Of a stretch of 64,000 bases of DNA, positions 17,637 to 26,110 are shown in pieces (position 1 is the first letter of the stretch; each line of letters starts with the position of its first letter). Made by a program: the position numbers and the translations under genes. The DNA is from an uncultured Oscillospiraceae bacterium (lineage in GTDB: Bacteria; Bacillota; Clostridia; Oscillospirales; Ruminococcaceae), in assembly GCA_905197685.1 (NCBI GenBank), contig CAJJZS010000008.1, positions 28,860-92,859 of the forward strand, read 5' to 3'. The notes beneath the pieces were generated by a model. It was not told the DNA's origin. It made no database searches and saw nothing but the letters and a program-made list of their open reading frames with translations.

Positions 17637-19223
17637 ATGAAAAAATATCTGTTTCGGCTAAAATATATCATCGCATTTCAGGTAATAACAGCGTTGATAT
17701 CCATTGTCGGTATTGCAAGTATGCCGTATGTAGTAAAGCTGCTGTTTGATTATGACTTTTCCAAAGGAGCAGGCGGAATGATTTGGATTGTTTTTCTGTA
17801 TCTGCTTTCAATTGCGGTGGGAATGTTTTTTGAATATTGCAGCCAGAGAACGGTATGGAAATTTCGACAGCGTTTTTACTGCTTGGTGCGTCAAGATTTG
17901 TTTGACGCTCTGCTCAAAAAACAGTATGTTGATTTTAAAAAGCATGACTTGTCCGAATATCTTTCTTTTTTCCAAAACGATATTGATGTATTTCGTCAAT
18001 ATTTGGAGGCTTGTATTGCTATTTTCCAAACGGTTCTTCAGCTGTTTGTTTATGGATTTTTCCTTTTTTCGTTAGATTGGCGTTTGGCAGTAGTTATTAT
18101 TTTAAGTTCGTTTGCAAGTCTGATTGTGCCAAAGCTGACAGGGAAACAGATTTCTGAGAAAAAGGCGATTCATTTAAACGCGATGGCAGCCTACACAGAT
18201 ACGATTCGAGATTTACTGTCCGGTTTTCGTATGGTAAACCGGGAAACCCGACAGGCAATTTCTCAAAGACATCGGGAAAGCGTGGAAGAAACAGAACAAA
18301 AAGAGTATGAATTCGGCAAGTGTAAGACGCTGACGAATGTGGTGACAGGAAGCAGTATGTACTTTCTGCAAAGCATTGTTTTTGCGGTTTTGGGATATTT
18401 GCTGTTCCAAAGACAGATTACGGTGGGAACAGCAAGCGCAGCGCTGGGATATATTCAGGATTTTTGCTATCCGGTTTCTTATATTTTAAAAGATATAAAC
18501 AATGTAAACGCATCCCGGGCAGGAAAGGAAAAGATACTGAAATTATTGTCGGAGGAAGAAAAAGCAGCGCCGAGCGAGAGGATCAGTCAGTTCAAGAAAA
18601 GCATAGAATTTCAGAATGTATCGGTGCAGTTGGGAGATTTTTGCTTTTCTCATTTTAATTATACCTTTCAAAAGGGGAAGAAGTACGCGCTCATCGGTCC
18701 GAGCGGTACGGGAAAATCTACGGTTTTAAATCTGTTGATGCAGTATATCCGACCGGACGAGGGAGAAATCAGGATAGACGGTATCCCGATTGCAGGAAAA
18801 GATACCGGAGAAGTGATGACCTGCATTAACCAGTTCGAGCATATCTTTCACGCCTCCTTTACAGAGAATGTGACGCTGTTCCAAAGCTACCCGCAAGAAA
18901 AGATGGGGGAAGTTTTAAGTTACTTTAACAATGAAAAGATACAGAGCCTTTTACACAAAGAAAACGCGCAGGAGCTCAGCGGCGGTGAAAACCAAATGAT
19001 GCAGCTGATTCGCGCAGTTACAGCAGACAAACCGATTATTTTGATGGACGAATCCTTTTCGGCGGTGGATGCTAAAAATACAAAGCAGCTTCAGGAAAAA
19101 CTGTTGTCGATGGATAAGACAATTTTGTTTGTAACGCACGATGTTTCACCCGAGCATTTAAAAGACTTTGATGAAGTGATAGAACTGAAAAGGCAGGGAA
19201 ACCGAAGCGTTCTGTCAGTTTGA
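17637..19223 (+). CDS. ABC exporter, fused membrane and ATPase domains
   Basis: A 528-residue half-transporter. Six membrane helices lie in residues 1-295. The ATPase domain has Walker A GPSGTGKSTV, the Q-loop region CINQFEHIF, signature ELSGGENQ, Walker B IILMDESFSAVD and an H-loop VTHD. I start at ATG 17637 after AAGGAG; an upstream TTG lacks a ribosome site. It presumably works as a homodimer. No partner or substrate gene lies nearby, so cargo (peptide, lipid or drug) is unknown. Confidence 0.88.
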   Translation: MKKYLFRLKYIIAFQVITALISIVGIASMPYVVKLLFDYDFSKGAGGMIWIVFLYLLSIAVGMFFEYCSQRTVWKFRQRFYCLVRQDLFDALLKKQYVDFKKHDLSEYLSFFQNDIDVFRQYLEACIAIFQTVLQLFVYGFFLFSLDWRLAVVIILSSFASLIVPKLTGKQISEKKAIHLNAMAAYTDTIRDLLSGFRMVNRETRQAISQRHRESVEETEQKEYEFGKCKTLTNVVTGSSMYFLQSIVFAVLGYLLFQRQITVGTASAALGYIQDFCYPVSYILKDINNVNASRAGKEKILKLLSEEEKAAPSERISQFKKSIEFQNVSVQLGDFCFSHFNYTFQKGKKYALIGPSGTGKSTVLNLLMQYIRPDEGEIRIDGIPIAGKDTGEVMTCINQFEHIFHASFTENVTLFQSYPQEKMGEVLSYFNNEKIQSLLHKENAQELSGGENQMMQLIRAVTADKPIILMDESFSAVDAKNTKQLQEKLLSMDKTILFVTHDVSPEHLKDFDEVIELKRQGNRSVLSV

Positions 19224-19237
19224 TTGTTTTGACATTA

Positions 19238-19275
19238 AAAAACCCACTTTCTTTTTAAAAGAAAGTGGGTTTTAT
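19238..19275. terminator. Bidirectional terminator
   Basis: Stem AAAACCCACTTTC pairing with GAAAGTGGGTTTT around a TTTTTAAAA loop. The 3' end of the convergent minus-strand gene (stop at 19255-19257) is inside it. Confidence 0.9.
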
Positions 19276-19632
19276 CTGTTGTCCGAATTGATACCCAAGG
19301 CGAAGCGTTGCCCGGGTAGACAAAACAAACAGAGCAGTCAAACCGATACCGAACAGAAATCCGGTGATTGCTCTGCGTATATTTTTGCTTTCATATTTGG
19401 TTATAAGCTGTAATAAGCCGTCCGCAATCATCGGCAGCATTAAAATTACCGCAATATACCATCGGCACACGCCGAACGCAAAAAATAAAACAGGGGAAAA
19501 CAGAATACCGAACAGTTCCCCGGTGCAGCGGGCGCATAAAGGGAATTGCCTCCCTTTTAAGAAAAAAGAGCGGTCACTTCGACAATGACACCCAAAGATG
19601 ATGGGAAGCCAGCGATACATCCAGTTTAGCAT
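19255..19632 (-). CDS. DUF2085 membrane protein
   Basis: A 125-residue membrane protein with the DUF2085 cysteine pattern GCHCRSDRS...FPLCARCTGE, which may bind metal. Three hydrophobic segments follow. It starts 3 bases after the stop of the zinc-ribbon gene and forms a two-gene unit with it. The C-terminal codons are part of the bidirectional terminator. Function is unknown. Confidence 0.82.
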   Translation of the reverse strand: MLNWMYRWLPIIFGCHCRSDRSFFLKGRQFPLCARCTGELFGILFSPVLFFAFGVCRWYIAVILMLPMIADGLLQLITKYESKNIRRAITGFLFGIGLTALFVLSTRATLRLGYQFGQQIKPTFF

Positions 19633-19635
19633 CGG

Positions 19636-19926
19636 TTAGGAAAGAACGCCAAAGGTGATGGCAGTTGTAAAGATAAAAATATAATATAATACCACCAAAA
19701 TGACCGATACTAATGCGCCGATACCGGCAGCTTTCGCAGTTTTTGGTTTGGTATCCTTCCATACCAAAAACAGAACTAAGCCGACAACGGGGATACAACA
19801 ACCCAGCAATCCCCAGCCGATTCCGCCGTTATCTACAACAGGCGGTGTTTGATTTTGAACAGCACCGCAGTTTGGGCATACATTGTCATGTTCATCCATC
19901 GGTTGCCCGCAATTTTTACAAAACAT
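19636..19926 (-). CDS. Zinc-ribbon membrane protein
   Basis: A 96-residue protein. An N-terminal zinc ribbon FCKNCGQPMDEHDNVCPNCGA (two CxxC pairs, residues 3-24) is followed by two membrane helices (about 40-60 and 68-92). Such proteins are common in Firmicutes and of unknown function. An AGGGA ribosome site precedes ATG 19926. It is the first gene of a minus-strand pair. Confidence 0.82.
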   Translation of the reverse strand: MFCKNCGQPMDEHDNVCPNCGAVQNQTPPVVDNGGIGWGLLGCCIPVVGLVLFLVWKDTKPKTAKAAGIGALVSVILVVLYYIFIFTTAITFGVLS

Positions 19927-20045
19927 AGGAAATCCCTCCTTGAAAACAGTTTATCGGAATTTCTGCCTTCTGTCAATTCTTTATTCTTCGTCAAAATCAC
20001 ACAAATTATCGGATGTTTTTTGGTGTTTTGCAGAAAAACTTGCCC

Positions 20046-20074
20046 TTGACCTGTCTTTGTAAGCTAAGTATAAT
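20046..20074 (+). promoter_or_regulatory. Promoter of the selenoprotein gene
   Basis: TTGACC (20046-20051), 17 bases, TATAAT (20069-20074). It lies 71 bases before the ATG at 20145. Confidence 0.85.
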
Positions 20075-20144
20075 AAAGATAAATCGGAATATCCGATCAA
20101 AGTTAAGGAAACGGCTTGATAACAATCAGAAAAGGAGAATTTGT

Positions 20145-20432
20145 ATGAGAAAAATCGTTTTATACGGAACGGGAACATGAGGCGGCTGCCCACCGGTGAA
20201 AGAGGTTCTTTCCGAGAATAACATTAAGTATCTGTATGTTGATATCTGTGAGGGCGTTGGCAAGCTTAAGAGCTTTTTAAAAATTCGTGATACCGCGCCG
20301 GAAATGCAGGAAGTTCGCGAACAGCACCGCGCAGGAATTCCATGCCTTGTGATTGATGAAGATGTAATTCTGGTAAACGGCGCAGATCACATGAAAGAGC
20401 TGATTGGGCAGTATCGCTTAAAAGAAGAATAA
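20145..20432 (+). CDS. Glutaredoxin-like selenoprotein (Sec at codon 12)
   Basis: A 95-residue thioredoxin-fold protein if UGA at 20178-20180 is read as selenocysteine. It begins MRKIVLYGTGT-Sec-GGCPPVKE, giving a Sec-x-x-Cys redox motif. The segment AGIPCLVIDED supplies the cis-proline of glutaredoxins. ATG 20145 is preceded by AAAGGAG with seven-base spacing and by a good promoter. The reading frame after UGA runs on for 84 codons. The RNA just after UGA folds as a bacterial SECIS. An automatic caller would start wrongly at GTG 20196 and lose the active site. A true nonsense mutation is unlikely given the intact frame and SECIS. Confidence 0.88.
20178..20215 (+). promoter_or_regulatory. Bacterial SECIS element with UGA codon
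   Basis: Stem GAAAG (20198-20202) with CUUUC (20208-20212), apical loop AGGUU (20203-20207), bulged U at 20197, and below it G20196 pairing with C20213. The bulged U is exactly 17 bases after the UGA, and the loop GGU is at +24 to +26. These match the U17 and loop-GU features needed for SelB binding in E. coli fdhF. Confidence 0.85.
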
Positions 20433-20482
20433 TCTTTTCCGTTTACAGGGAAGATTTTGAAATTTTGCAGAAGAAAGAACGG

Positions 20483-20872
20483 ATGAGCAATATGGCAACA
20501 GAATACTATAAACCGTGTCCCGAGCTGGAAAAATGCAATCGGTTAATCGAACAATACTGGAATACAAAACAGTATGACAAATGTTTTGCAGGGCACCTAG
20601 AATTGGCTCGGCAAGGCTATCCTCTGGCGGAGTGTCAGGTGGGATATTTTTATCTGAAAGGCTTGGGTGTCGAGCAGAATTTTGAACAGGCGTTTTACTG
20701 GACACAGCGTTCTGCACAGCATGGAGATCGTGACGCGCAGTGTAATCTGGCATCCTTTTATGAAGATGGTGTAGGAACACAGCGCGACATGGAACGGGCA
20801 AAGTATTGGTATGCTCAGGCGGCTTTGCAAAATCAGAAAATCGCCCTGCAAAAGCAGGCGGAGCTTGCGTAG
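20483..20872 (+). CDS. Sel1-repeat protein
   Basis: A 129-residue protein with two Sel1-like repeats. They are AECQVGYFYLKGLGVEQNFEQAFYW, then AQCNLASFYEDGVGTQRDMERAKYW, each ending in alanine-rich helices. Such repeats are protein-interaction modules. The start is uncertain: ATG 20483 (MSNMATEYY) or ATG 20492, both with a weak GAAAGAA ribosome site. It follows the selenoprotein gene by 50 bases containing only a weak hairpin, so partial co-transcription is possible. Confidence 0.8.
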   Translation: MSNMATEYYKPCPELEKCNRLIEQYWNTKQYDKCFAGHLELARQGYPLAECQVGYFYLKGLGVEQNFEQAFYWTQRSAQHGDRDAQCNLASFYEDGVGTQRDMERAKYWYAQAALQNQKIALQKQAELA

Positions 20873-20895
20873 ATAAAACAAAGCTTAGGCAACAA

Positions 20896-20928
20896 AAAAG
20901 TTCCCTTTCTTTTTGAAAGGGAACTTTT
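20896..20928. terminator. Bidirectional terminator
   Basis: Perfect 14-bp stem AAAAGTTCCCTTTC and GAAAGGGAACTTTT with loop TTTTT, between convergent genes. Confidence 0.92.
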
Positions 20929-20930
20929 CT

Positions 20931-22487
20931 TTATTTTGCGTAATCGACCGCTCTGTTTTCGCGGATGATATTTACCTTGATTTGACCCGGATATTCCATC
21001 TCGGATTCAATCTTGTTGACAATCTCTCTTGCAATAATAGTCATCTTGTCATCGGTAATTACTTCCGGACGAACCATAATACGAATTTCGCGTCCTGCCT
21101 GAACAGCGAAGCATTTTTCTACGCCGTCAAAGGAGTTTGCAATTTCCTCAAGTTTTTCCAGACGTTTGATGTAATTTTCCACATTTTCGCGTCTTGCGCC
21201 CGGTCTTGCTGCGCTGATAGCGTCCGCAGCCTGTACAATGCAGGCAACCAGTGTTTTCGGCTCCACATCGCCGTGATGCGCTTCAATCGCGTGGATGACG
21301 GCAGCATTTTCCTTATATTTTCTTGCAAGGTCAACGCCGATTTTTACATGGCTGCCTTCAATTTCATGGGTCAATGCCTTGCCGATATCGTGGATTAAGC
21401 CTGCGCGTTTTGCAGTGGCAACATCTGCGCCCAGCTCGGCTGCCATTACGCCCGCAAGGTTTGCCACCTCAATCGAGTGCTGGAGTACATTTTGTCCGTA
21501 GCTGGAGCGGTATCTCATGCGACCCAAAAGACGGATTAAATCCGGGTGCATGCCGTGTACATTGGTTTCCAGAACAGCGCGTTCTCCGTCCTGTTTGATT
21601 TTTATTTCAATTTCACGCTGCGCTTTTTCTACCATTTCTTCGATTCTTGCCGGATGGATTCTTCCGTCCTGAATCAGGCGTTCCAAAGCGGTGCGCGCAA
21701 TCTCGCGTTTCACAGCGTCATGGCTGGAAAGGGTGATTGCTTCCGGGGTGTCGTCAATAATCAAATCAACTCCGGTCAATGTTTCCAGAGTGCGGATATT
21801 TCTGCCTTCTCGTCCGATGATTCTTCCTTTCATTTCATCGTTCGGCAGAGATACCACCGATACCGTTACCTCGCCCACATAGTCGGAGGCGCATTTCTGG
21901 ATGGCGGTAGCGATAATTTCTTTGGCGCGCTGTTCCGATTCATCTTTGAATTTCTGTTCGTAAAGGTTAATTTTCAGCGCTTTTTCGTGTACCAGTTCAT
22001 TTTCCAAACTGGAAAGCAGGTATTCCTTCGCCTGTTCGGCGGTATAACCGGAAATTTTTTCCAGCACTTCAAACTGGCTGGATTTAATGGTTTCGGCTTC
22101 TTTTAATTTAACATCTGCTTCTTTGATTTTATTTTGCAGAGTTTCTTCTTTTTTCTCTAAATTGTCCAGTTTACGGTCGATGGATTCTTCCTTTTGCTGA
22201 ACACGGCGCTCTAAACGCTGAACCTCGTTGCGGCGTTCTTTTACTTCTTTTTCCGCCTCGGTTCTCTGTTTGTGAATTTCGTCTTTTGCTTCTACCAAAG
22301 CCTCTTTTTTCTTAACTTCTGCGTCTTTGATTGCGTCGCTTACAATGCGTTTTGCCTCTTCCTCTGCGGTTCCAAGCTCGGTTTCGGCAACCTTTTTGCG
22401 GTAGTGGATACCAAACGGAAAAGCAATCGCGCCGCCTGCCGCCAGAGAGAGCAGGACGCAAACGACATAACCCATGATAGGTTCCAT
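20931..22487 (-). CDS. rny: Ribonuclease Y
   Basis: Membrane-anchored endoribonuclease that starts mRNA decay in Firmicutes. The 518-residue protein has an N-terminal membrane helix (about residues 5-27) and a long coiled coil (about 35-205). The KH domain has GRIIGREGRNIRTLE, and the HD domain has HSIEVANLAG, then GLIHDIGKA. The length is standard. AAAGGAGG lies upstream of ATG 22487. It is monocistronic and ends at a bidirectional terminator. Confidence 0.97.
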   Translation of the reverse strand: MEPIMGYVVCVLLSLAAGGAIAFPFGIHYRKKVAETELGTAEEEAKRIVSDAIKDAEVKKKEALVEAKDEIHKQRTEAEKEVKERRNEVQRLERRVQQKEESIDRKLDNLEKKEETLQNKIKEADVKLKEAETIKSSQFEVLEKISGYTAEQAKEYLLSSLENELVHEKALKINLYEQKFKDESEQRAKEIIATAIQKCASDYVGEVTVSVVSLPNDEMKGRIIGREGRNIRTLETLTGVDLIIDDTPEAITLSSHDAVKREIARTALERLIQDGRIHPARIEEMVEKAQREIEIKIKQDGERAVLETNVHGMHPDLIRLLGRMRYRSSYGQNVLQHSIEVANLAGVMAAELGADVATAKRAGLIHDIGKALTHEIEGSHVKIGVDLARKYKENAAVIHAIEAHHGDVEPKTLVACIVQAADAISAARPGARRENVENYIKRLEKLEEIANSFDGVEKCFAVQAGREIRIMVRPEVITDDKMTIIAREIVNKIESEMEYPGQIKVNIIRENRAVDYAK

Positions 22488-22937
22488 GAAGATGGATTCC
22501 TCCTTTACTGATTTTGTGCAAAGATTTTAGGGTCAAAGTTAAAAAACTCCGCCCGTGGAAATTGAAAAACCTGTTGCAGCACCGAATCGGGGCATAACAA
22601 AAAATCCGAATCGGCTTGCCTGTCACGCGCCGCTCAGAGAAATCCCCCAAAATACAGAAGAAAGAATCGAAGTGACCTTTTTGCTCTATTATGTTTTTTA
22701 TGAAAGAATGGTCATTTCAAATAATATATCAATCTCAAATAATTTGAGAAAAGCTCCGAAAAAGTACTGTAACGAAAAAAGCGGGATTCCCGCGCGAACA
22801 AGGGATAACCTTGTTTTGCCGCAGGGGAATACAAAAAATCTGCACTTTTATGATAAATATTTCCCGAATCTATTGAAGAACAGAACGGGCATATATCCAT
22901 TTTATCTGTTATAACAGAAGTTGTCAAGAAATTTGTG
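22488..22937. other. Intergenic region between rny and the thrS T-box
   Basis: About 450 AT-rich bases that must hold the rny promoter. A 119-codon open frame on the plus strand lacks protein-like composition and a ribosome site. Nothing else was recognised. Confidence 0.5.
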
Positions 22938-22966
22938 TTGACAATTAGGGTCGGTGGTGGTAACAT
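22938..22966 (+). promoter_or_regulatory. Promoter of the T-box-Nudix-thrS unit
   Basis: TTGACA (22938-22943), 17 bases, TAACAT (22961-22966). The leader RNA would begin near 22973. Confidence 0.7.
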
Positions 22967-22973
22967 GGAGATA

Positions 22974-23290
22974 AAAATAAAAGGAATAATCCCAAATCGA
23001 AGATGGGGACGCTTTTTTACCGGATGATTTTTCATCATTTTGCAGACCAGAGAACAGGCGCGTTTTGCTGGAAGCGCCTGGCGCAAAACAGGAAAAAAAG
23101 TTACCACCCCGGAGAGCGCGCGAAACAAATAACGCAGGATAGCGGTATATTTGATACAAGTGCGACGCGACGGCAGCGTTATTGCCGAACAATGAGAGAT
23201 GCGCCCGATTAAAATTACGGCGCATTATGCGGGTGGAACCGTGGAGCTGATAATAAAGCTTCATCCCAGAGATTGGGATGAAGCTTTTTA
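22974..23290 (+). ncRNA. T-box leader, probably threonine-specific
   Basis: A transcript leader sensing uncharged tRNA. The T-box core TGGAACCG is at 23234-23241. It is followed by a terminator: stem AAAGCTTCATCCC (23255-23267) and GGGATGAAGCTTT (23275-23287), then a T-run. An AGAGA motif near 23050 and a long imperfect stem (TTTTGC...GCAAAA) fit Stem I. A candidate specifier ACC for threonine is at 23103-23105, consistent with thrS downstream. Specifier placement is inference; the T-box and terminator are clear. Confidence 0.88.
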
Positions 23291-23323
23291 TTTTTTATCA
23301 ACAATCCGAAGGGAGGAGCGCCG

Positions 23324-23887
23324 ATGGAAGAAACGCAGACGCATGACACCGCTGTTCGGCGGGAAAGCGGACAGGACGAGATTTGCGATATTTATGATGT
23401 TTACGGAAATCGTACCGGAAAAACATTTGTTCGGGGAGAGCCGCTGTCGGACGGACAATATGTAATGGTAGTGGATGTGTGGATTGTCAACAGTCGGGAC
23501 GAAATTTTAATTCAAAAGCGCTCCCTGTATAAAAAAGACCTGCCCGGAACATGGGCGACGCATAGCGGCTGTGTGCTTGCAGGGGAAACTGCGCAACAGG
23601 CGTGTATTCGAGAACCGGGAGAAGAAATCGGGATTCACATTCAGCCGCACCAGATTCATAAATTAAACCGCAAACTGCGCGGCAAGCTGCTTTCGGAAAA
23701 TTTTGTGGTAGAACAGGATTTTGATGTAAACGATGCTGTTTTGCAGCAGGAGGAGGTCAGCCAGATTCAGTGGGTGACGGTTTCTCAGCTTAAACAGATG
23801 GCAGGCAGGCGGGAGTTTTACCGCTATCCCGAATTTTTCGATGTGGTTCGTTTTTTAGAGGAGCGCAGACGCAAAAAGAAGATATAA
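23324..23887 (+). CDS. Nudix hydrolase
   Basis: A 187-residue Nudix protein, with the box at GCVLAGETAQQACIREPGEEIGI (G-x5-E-x7-REU-x-EE-x-G). The U position, normally a bulky hydrophobic residue, is proline (REP). The metal-binding EE is kept. The wider context, with DVWIVNSRDEILIQKRS and TWATHSGC, resembles isopentenyl-diphosphate-isomerase-like Nudix proteins of Firmicutes. ATG 23324 follows GGGAGGAG. It lies 38 bases before thrS and under the same T-box. Substrate unknown. Confidence 0.82.
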   Translation: MEETQTHDTAVRRESGQDEICDIYDVYGNRTGKTFVRGEPLSDGQYVMVVDVWIVNSRDEILIQKRSLYKKDLPGTWATHSGCVLAGETAQQACIREPGEEIGIHIQPHQIHKLNRKLRGKLLSENFVVEQDFDVNDAVLQQEEVSQIQWVTVSQLKQMAGRREFYRYPEFFDVVRFLEERRRKKKI

Positions 23888-23925
23888 GGCGATAAGATAA
23901 GAAATAAAATCAGGAGGTATGAGAT

Positions 23926-25893
23926 ATGATTCGAGTTACATTAAAAGATCAAAGCGTAAAAGAATTTGAAGCGGGCGTATCGGTAATCGACGTTGCAAGA
24001 AGCCTGGGAGCAGGACTGGCAAAGGCTGCCTGCTGCGGAAAAATTGACGGGGAAGTTGTTGATTTAAGAACTTCGATTACAAAAGACTGCAATTTGGAAA
24101 TTTGTACTTTCTCGGACGAGGAAGGCAAGAAAGCATTTTGGCATACAGCAGCTCATGTTATGGCGCAGGCTGTTCAGCACCTGTTCCCGCAGGCAAAATT
24201 CGGTATCGGACCTGCTTTGGAAAACGGTTGGTACTACGATATCGGTGGGGTAAAACCGTTTACTCCCGATCAGTTTGCTTCGATTGAAGCCGAGATGAAA
24301 AAAATTGTAAAGGCAGACCTGCCGGTAGAAAAACGCATCATCACCGCAGAAGAGGGCAGAACCCTGTTTGCGGGTCAGGATTATAAACTGGAGCTGCTTG
24401 AGGAATATGCGGCAAAAGGCTGGGAACTGAGTGTATATACTCAGGGCGATTTTACCGACCTGTGCGCAGGTCCGCACCTGATGAGCACCGCTCCGATTAA
24501 AGCAGTGAAGCTGACACAGGCAACCAGCGCTTACTGGAGAGGGGACGCTTCCCGCGATTCGATGTGCCGTATGTACGGAACTGCTTATCCAAAAGCAAGC
24601 GAACTGGAAGCATATTTGCAGCAGCAGGAAGAAGCGCGCCGCCGCGACCACAATAAGATTGGACGCGAGCTGGAATACTTTACCACCGTCGATGTGGTCG
24701 GACAGGGGCTTCCGATCATCCTGCCAAACGGTGCAAAGGTAATTCAGCAGCTTCAGCGCTGGATTGAAGATACCGAAGAACAGCGCGGCTATCAGCTGAC
24801 AAAAACCCCATATATGGCAAAGAGAGAACTATATAAGATTAGCGGACACTGGGACCACTATCTGGACGGAATGTTTGTTTTGGGTGACCCGCATGATGAA
24901 ACCAAAGAATGTTTTGCGCTGCGTCCAATGACCTGTCCATTCCAGTATCAGGTGTTTTTAAACCGCGCCCGTTCCTACCGCGATCTTCCGATGCGTCTGG
25001 GTGAAACTTCGACCCTCTTCCGCAACGAGGATTCCGGCGAGATGCACGGCTTAATTCGTGTTCGTCAGTTCACCATTTCTGAAGGACATCTGATTCTTCG
25101 CCCGGATCAGTTGGAAGAAGAATTCCGCGGCTGTCTGGAACTTGCAAAATACTGTCTGGAAACAGTAGGGCTTGCCGAAGATGTCAGCTATCGCTTCAGC
25201 CAGTGGGATCCGAACCGCACCGATAAGTATGAAGGTACTGCGGAACAGTGGGAAGAAGCACAGGGAGCGATGAAGAAGATTCTGGACCACTTGGAATTGG
25301 ACTATAAGGTTGGTATTGATGAAGCTGCCTTCTACGGACCAAAACTGGATATTCAGATTAAAAATGTATTCGGCAAGGAAGATACCCTGATCACCATTCA
25401 GATTGATATGCTGCTGGCTCAGAAATTCGGTATGACTTATATCGGAGAGGACGGTAAGGAGCATTATCCGTACATTATTCACCGCACCTCTATCGGCTGC
25501 TATGAGCGTACTTTGGCTCTGCTGCTTGAAAAATATGCAGGAGCTTTGCCGACCTGGCTAATGCCGACTCAGGCGATGATTGTGCCAATCAGCGAAAAAC
25601 ACCACGATTATGCGCAGCAGGTACTGCAAAAACTCAAAGCGGCAGGAATCCGCGCAGAGGCAGACTGGCGTTCCGAAAAGATGGGATACAAGATTCGCGA
25701 AGCACAGCTGAAAAAGATTCCGTATATGCTGGTTGTCGGTGAAAAAGAAGCGGCGGAGCAGACTGTTGCAGTCCGTACCCGTAAAGAAGGCAATGGCGGC
25801 GTAATGTCCTTAGATGACTTTATTGCCCTGATTCAGGAAGAAATCCGCACCAAGCAGACCTCTGTTTCTGTTATTGAACCGAAAAACGACTAA
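23926..25893 (+). CDS. thrS: Threonyl-tRNA synthetase
   Basis: Class II synthetase that charges tRNA-Thr. The order of domains in 655 residues is TGS (1-62), second additional or editing domain with HTAAHVMAQAV and TDLCAGPHL, catalytic core with RPMTCPFQYQVF (zinc-binding Cys), then motif 3 HRTSIGCYERTLALLLE, and the anticodon-binding domain. Length is full. AGGAGG lies just before ATG 23926. It is controlled by the upstream T-box, and a terminator follows. Confidence 0.97.
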   Translation: MIRVTLKDQSVKEFEAGVSVIDVARSLGAGLAKAACCGKIDGEVVDLRTSITKDCNLEICTFSDEEGKKAFWHTAAHVMAQAVQHLFPQAKFGIGPALENGWYYDIGGVKPFTPDQFASIEAEMKKIVKADLPVEKRIITAEEGRTLFAGQDYKLELLEEYAAKGWELSVYTQGDFTDLCAGPHLMSTAPIKAVKLTQATSAYWRGDASRDSMCRMYGTAYPKASELEAYLQQQEEARRRDHNKIGRELEYFTTVDVVGQGLPIILPNGAKVIQQLQRWIEDTEEQRGYQLTKTPYMAKRELYKISGHWDHYLDGMFVLGDPHDETKECFALRPMTCPFQYQVFLNRARSYRDLPMRLGETSTLFRNEDSGEMHGLIRVRQFTISEGHLILRPDQLEEEFRGCLELAKYCLETVGLAEDVSYRFSQWDPNRTDKYEGTAEQWEEAQGAMKKILDHLELDYKVGIDEAAFYGPKLDIQIKNVFGKEDTLITIQIDMLLAQKFGMTYIGEDGKEHYPYIIHRTSIGCYERTLALLLEKYAGALPTWLMPTQAMIVPISEKHHDYAQQVLQKLKAAGIRAEADWRSEKMGYKIREAQLKKIPYMLVVGEKEAAEQTVAVRTRKEGNGGVMSLDDFIALIQEEIRTKQTSVSVIEPKND

Positions 25894-25903
25894 TCTGTTT
25901 TTT

Positions 25904-25940
25904 AAAAGACCTTCGTTTTCTAAAACGAAGGTCTTTTTTA
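25904..25940 (+). terminator. Terminator after thrS
   Basis: Stem AAAAGACCTTCGTTTT (25904-25919) and AAAACGAAGGTCTTTT (25922-25937), loop CT, T-run. Confidence 0.93.
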
Positions 25941-25985
25941 TCGTTTTCTCTGTCAGAAAACACTCTGAAATTCATAAAACTTTTC

Positions 25986-26014
25986 TTGCACTAAACTACA
26001 AATTCCTCTATAAT
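25986..26014 (+). promoter_or_regulatory. Promoter of the CinA-sortase gene 1
   Basis: TTGCAC (25986-25991), 17 bases, TATAAT (26009-26014). A GTTTCGGC/GCCGAAAC hairpin (about 26039-26060) lies in the leader without a T-run. Confidence 0.75.
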
Positions 26015-26110
26015 AGGAATCAGACTTACTTTGTAAAAAGTTTCGGCTTTTTGCCGAAACGGAACCGACAAAACATTCGCCGGTTTCAATCATCAGGAAG
26101 GAATGACTCG

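Noticed and set aside
20178..20180. UGA as an ordinary stop or frameshift pseudogene
   Set aside because: The downstream frame is intact to 20432, the start is well supported, and a SECIS with correct geometry follows.
22555..22914. Plus-strand ORF of 119 codons between rny and the T-box
   Set aside because: Composition is not protein-like, it has no ribosome site, and it matches nothing I know.
25874..26110. N-terminal extension of the first sortase gene
   Set aside because: It overlaps the thrS end, its terminator and the promoter; GTG 26111 has a ribosome site.
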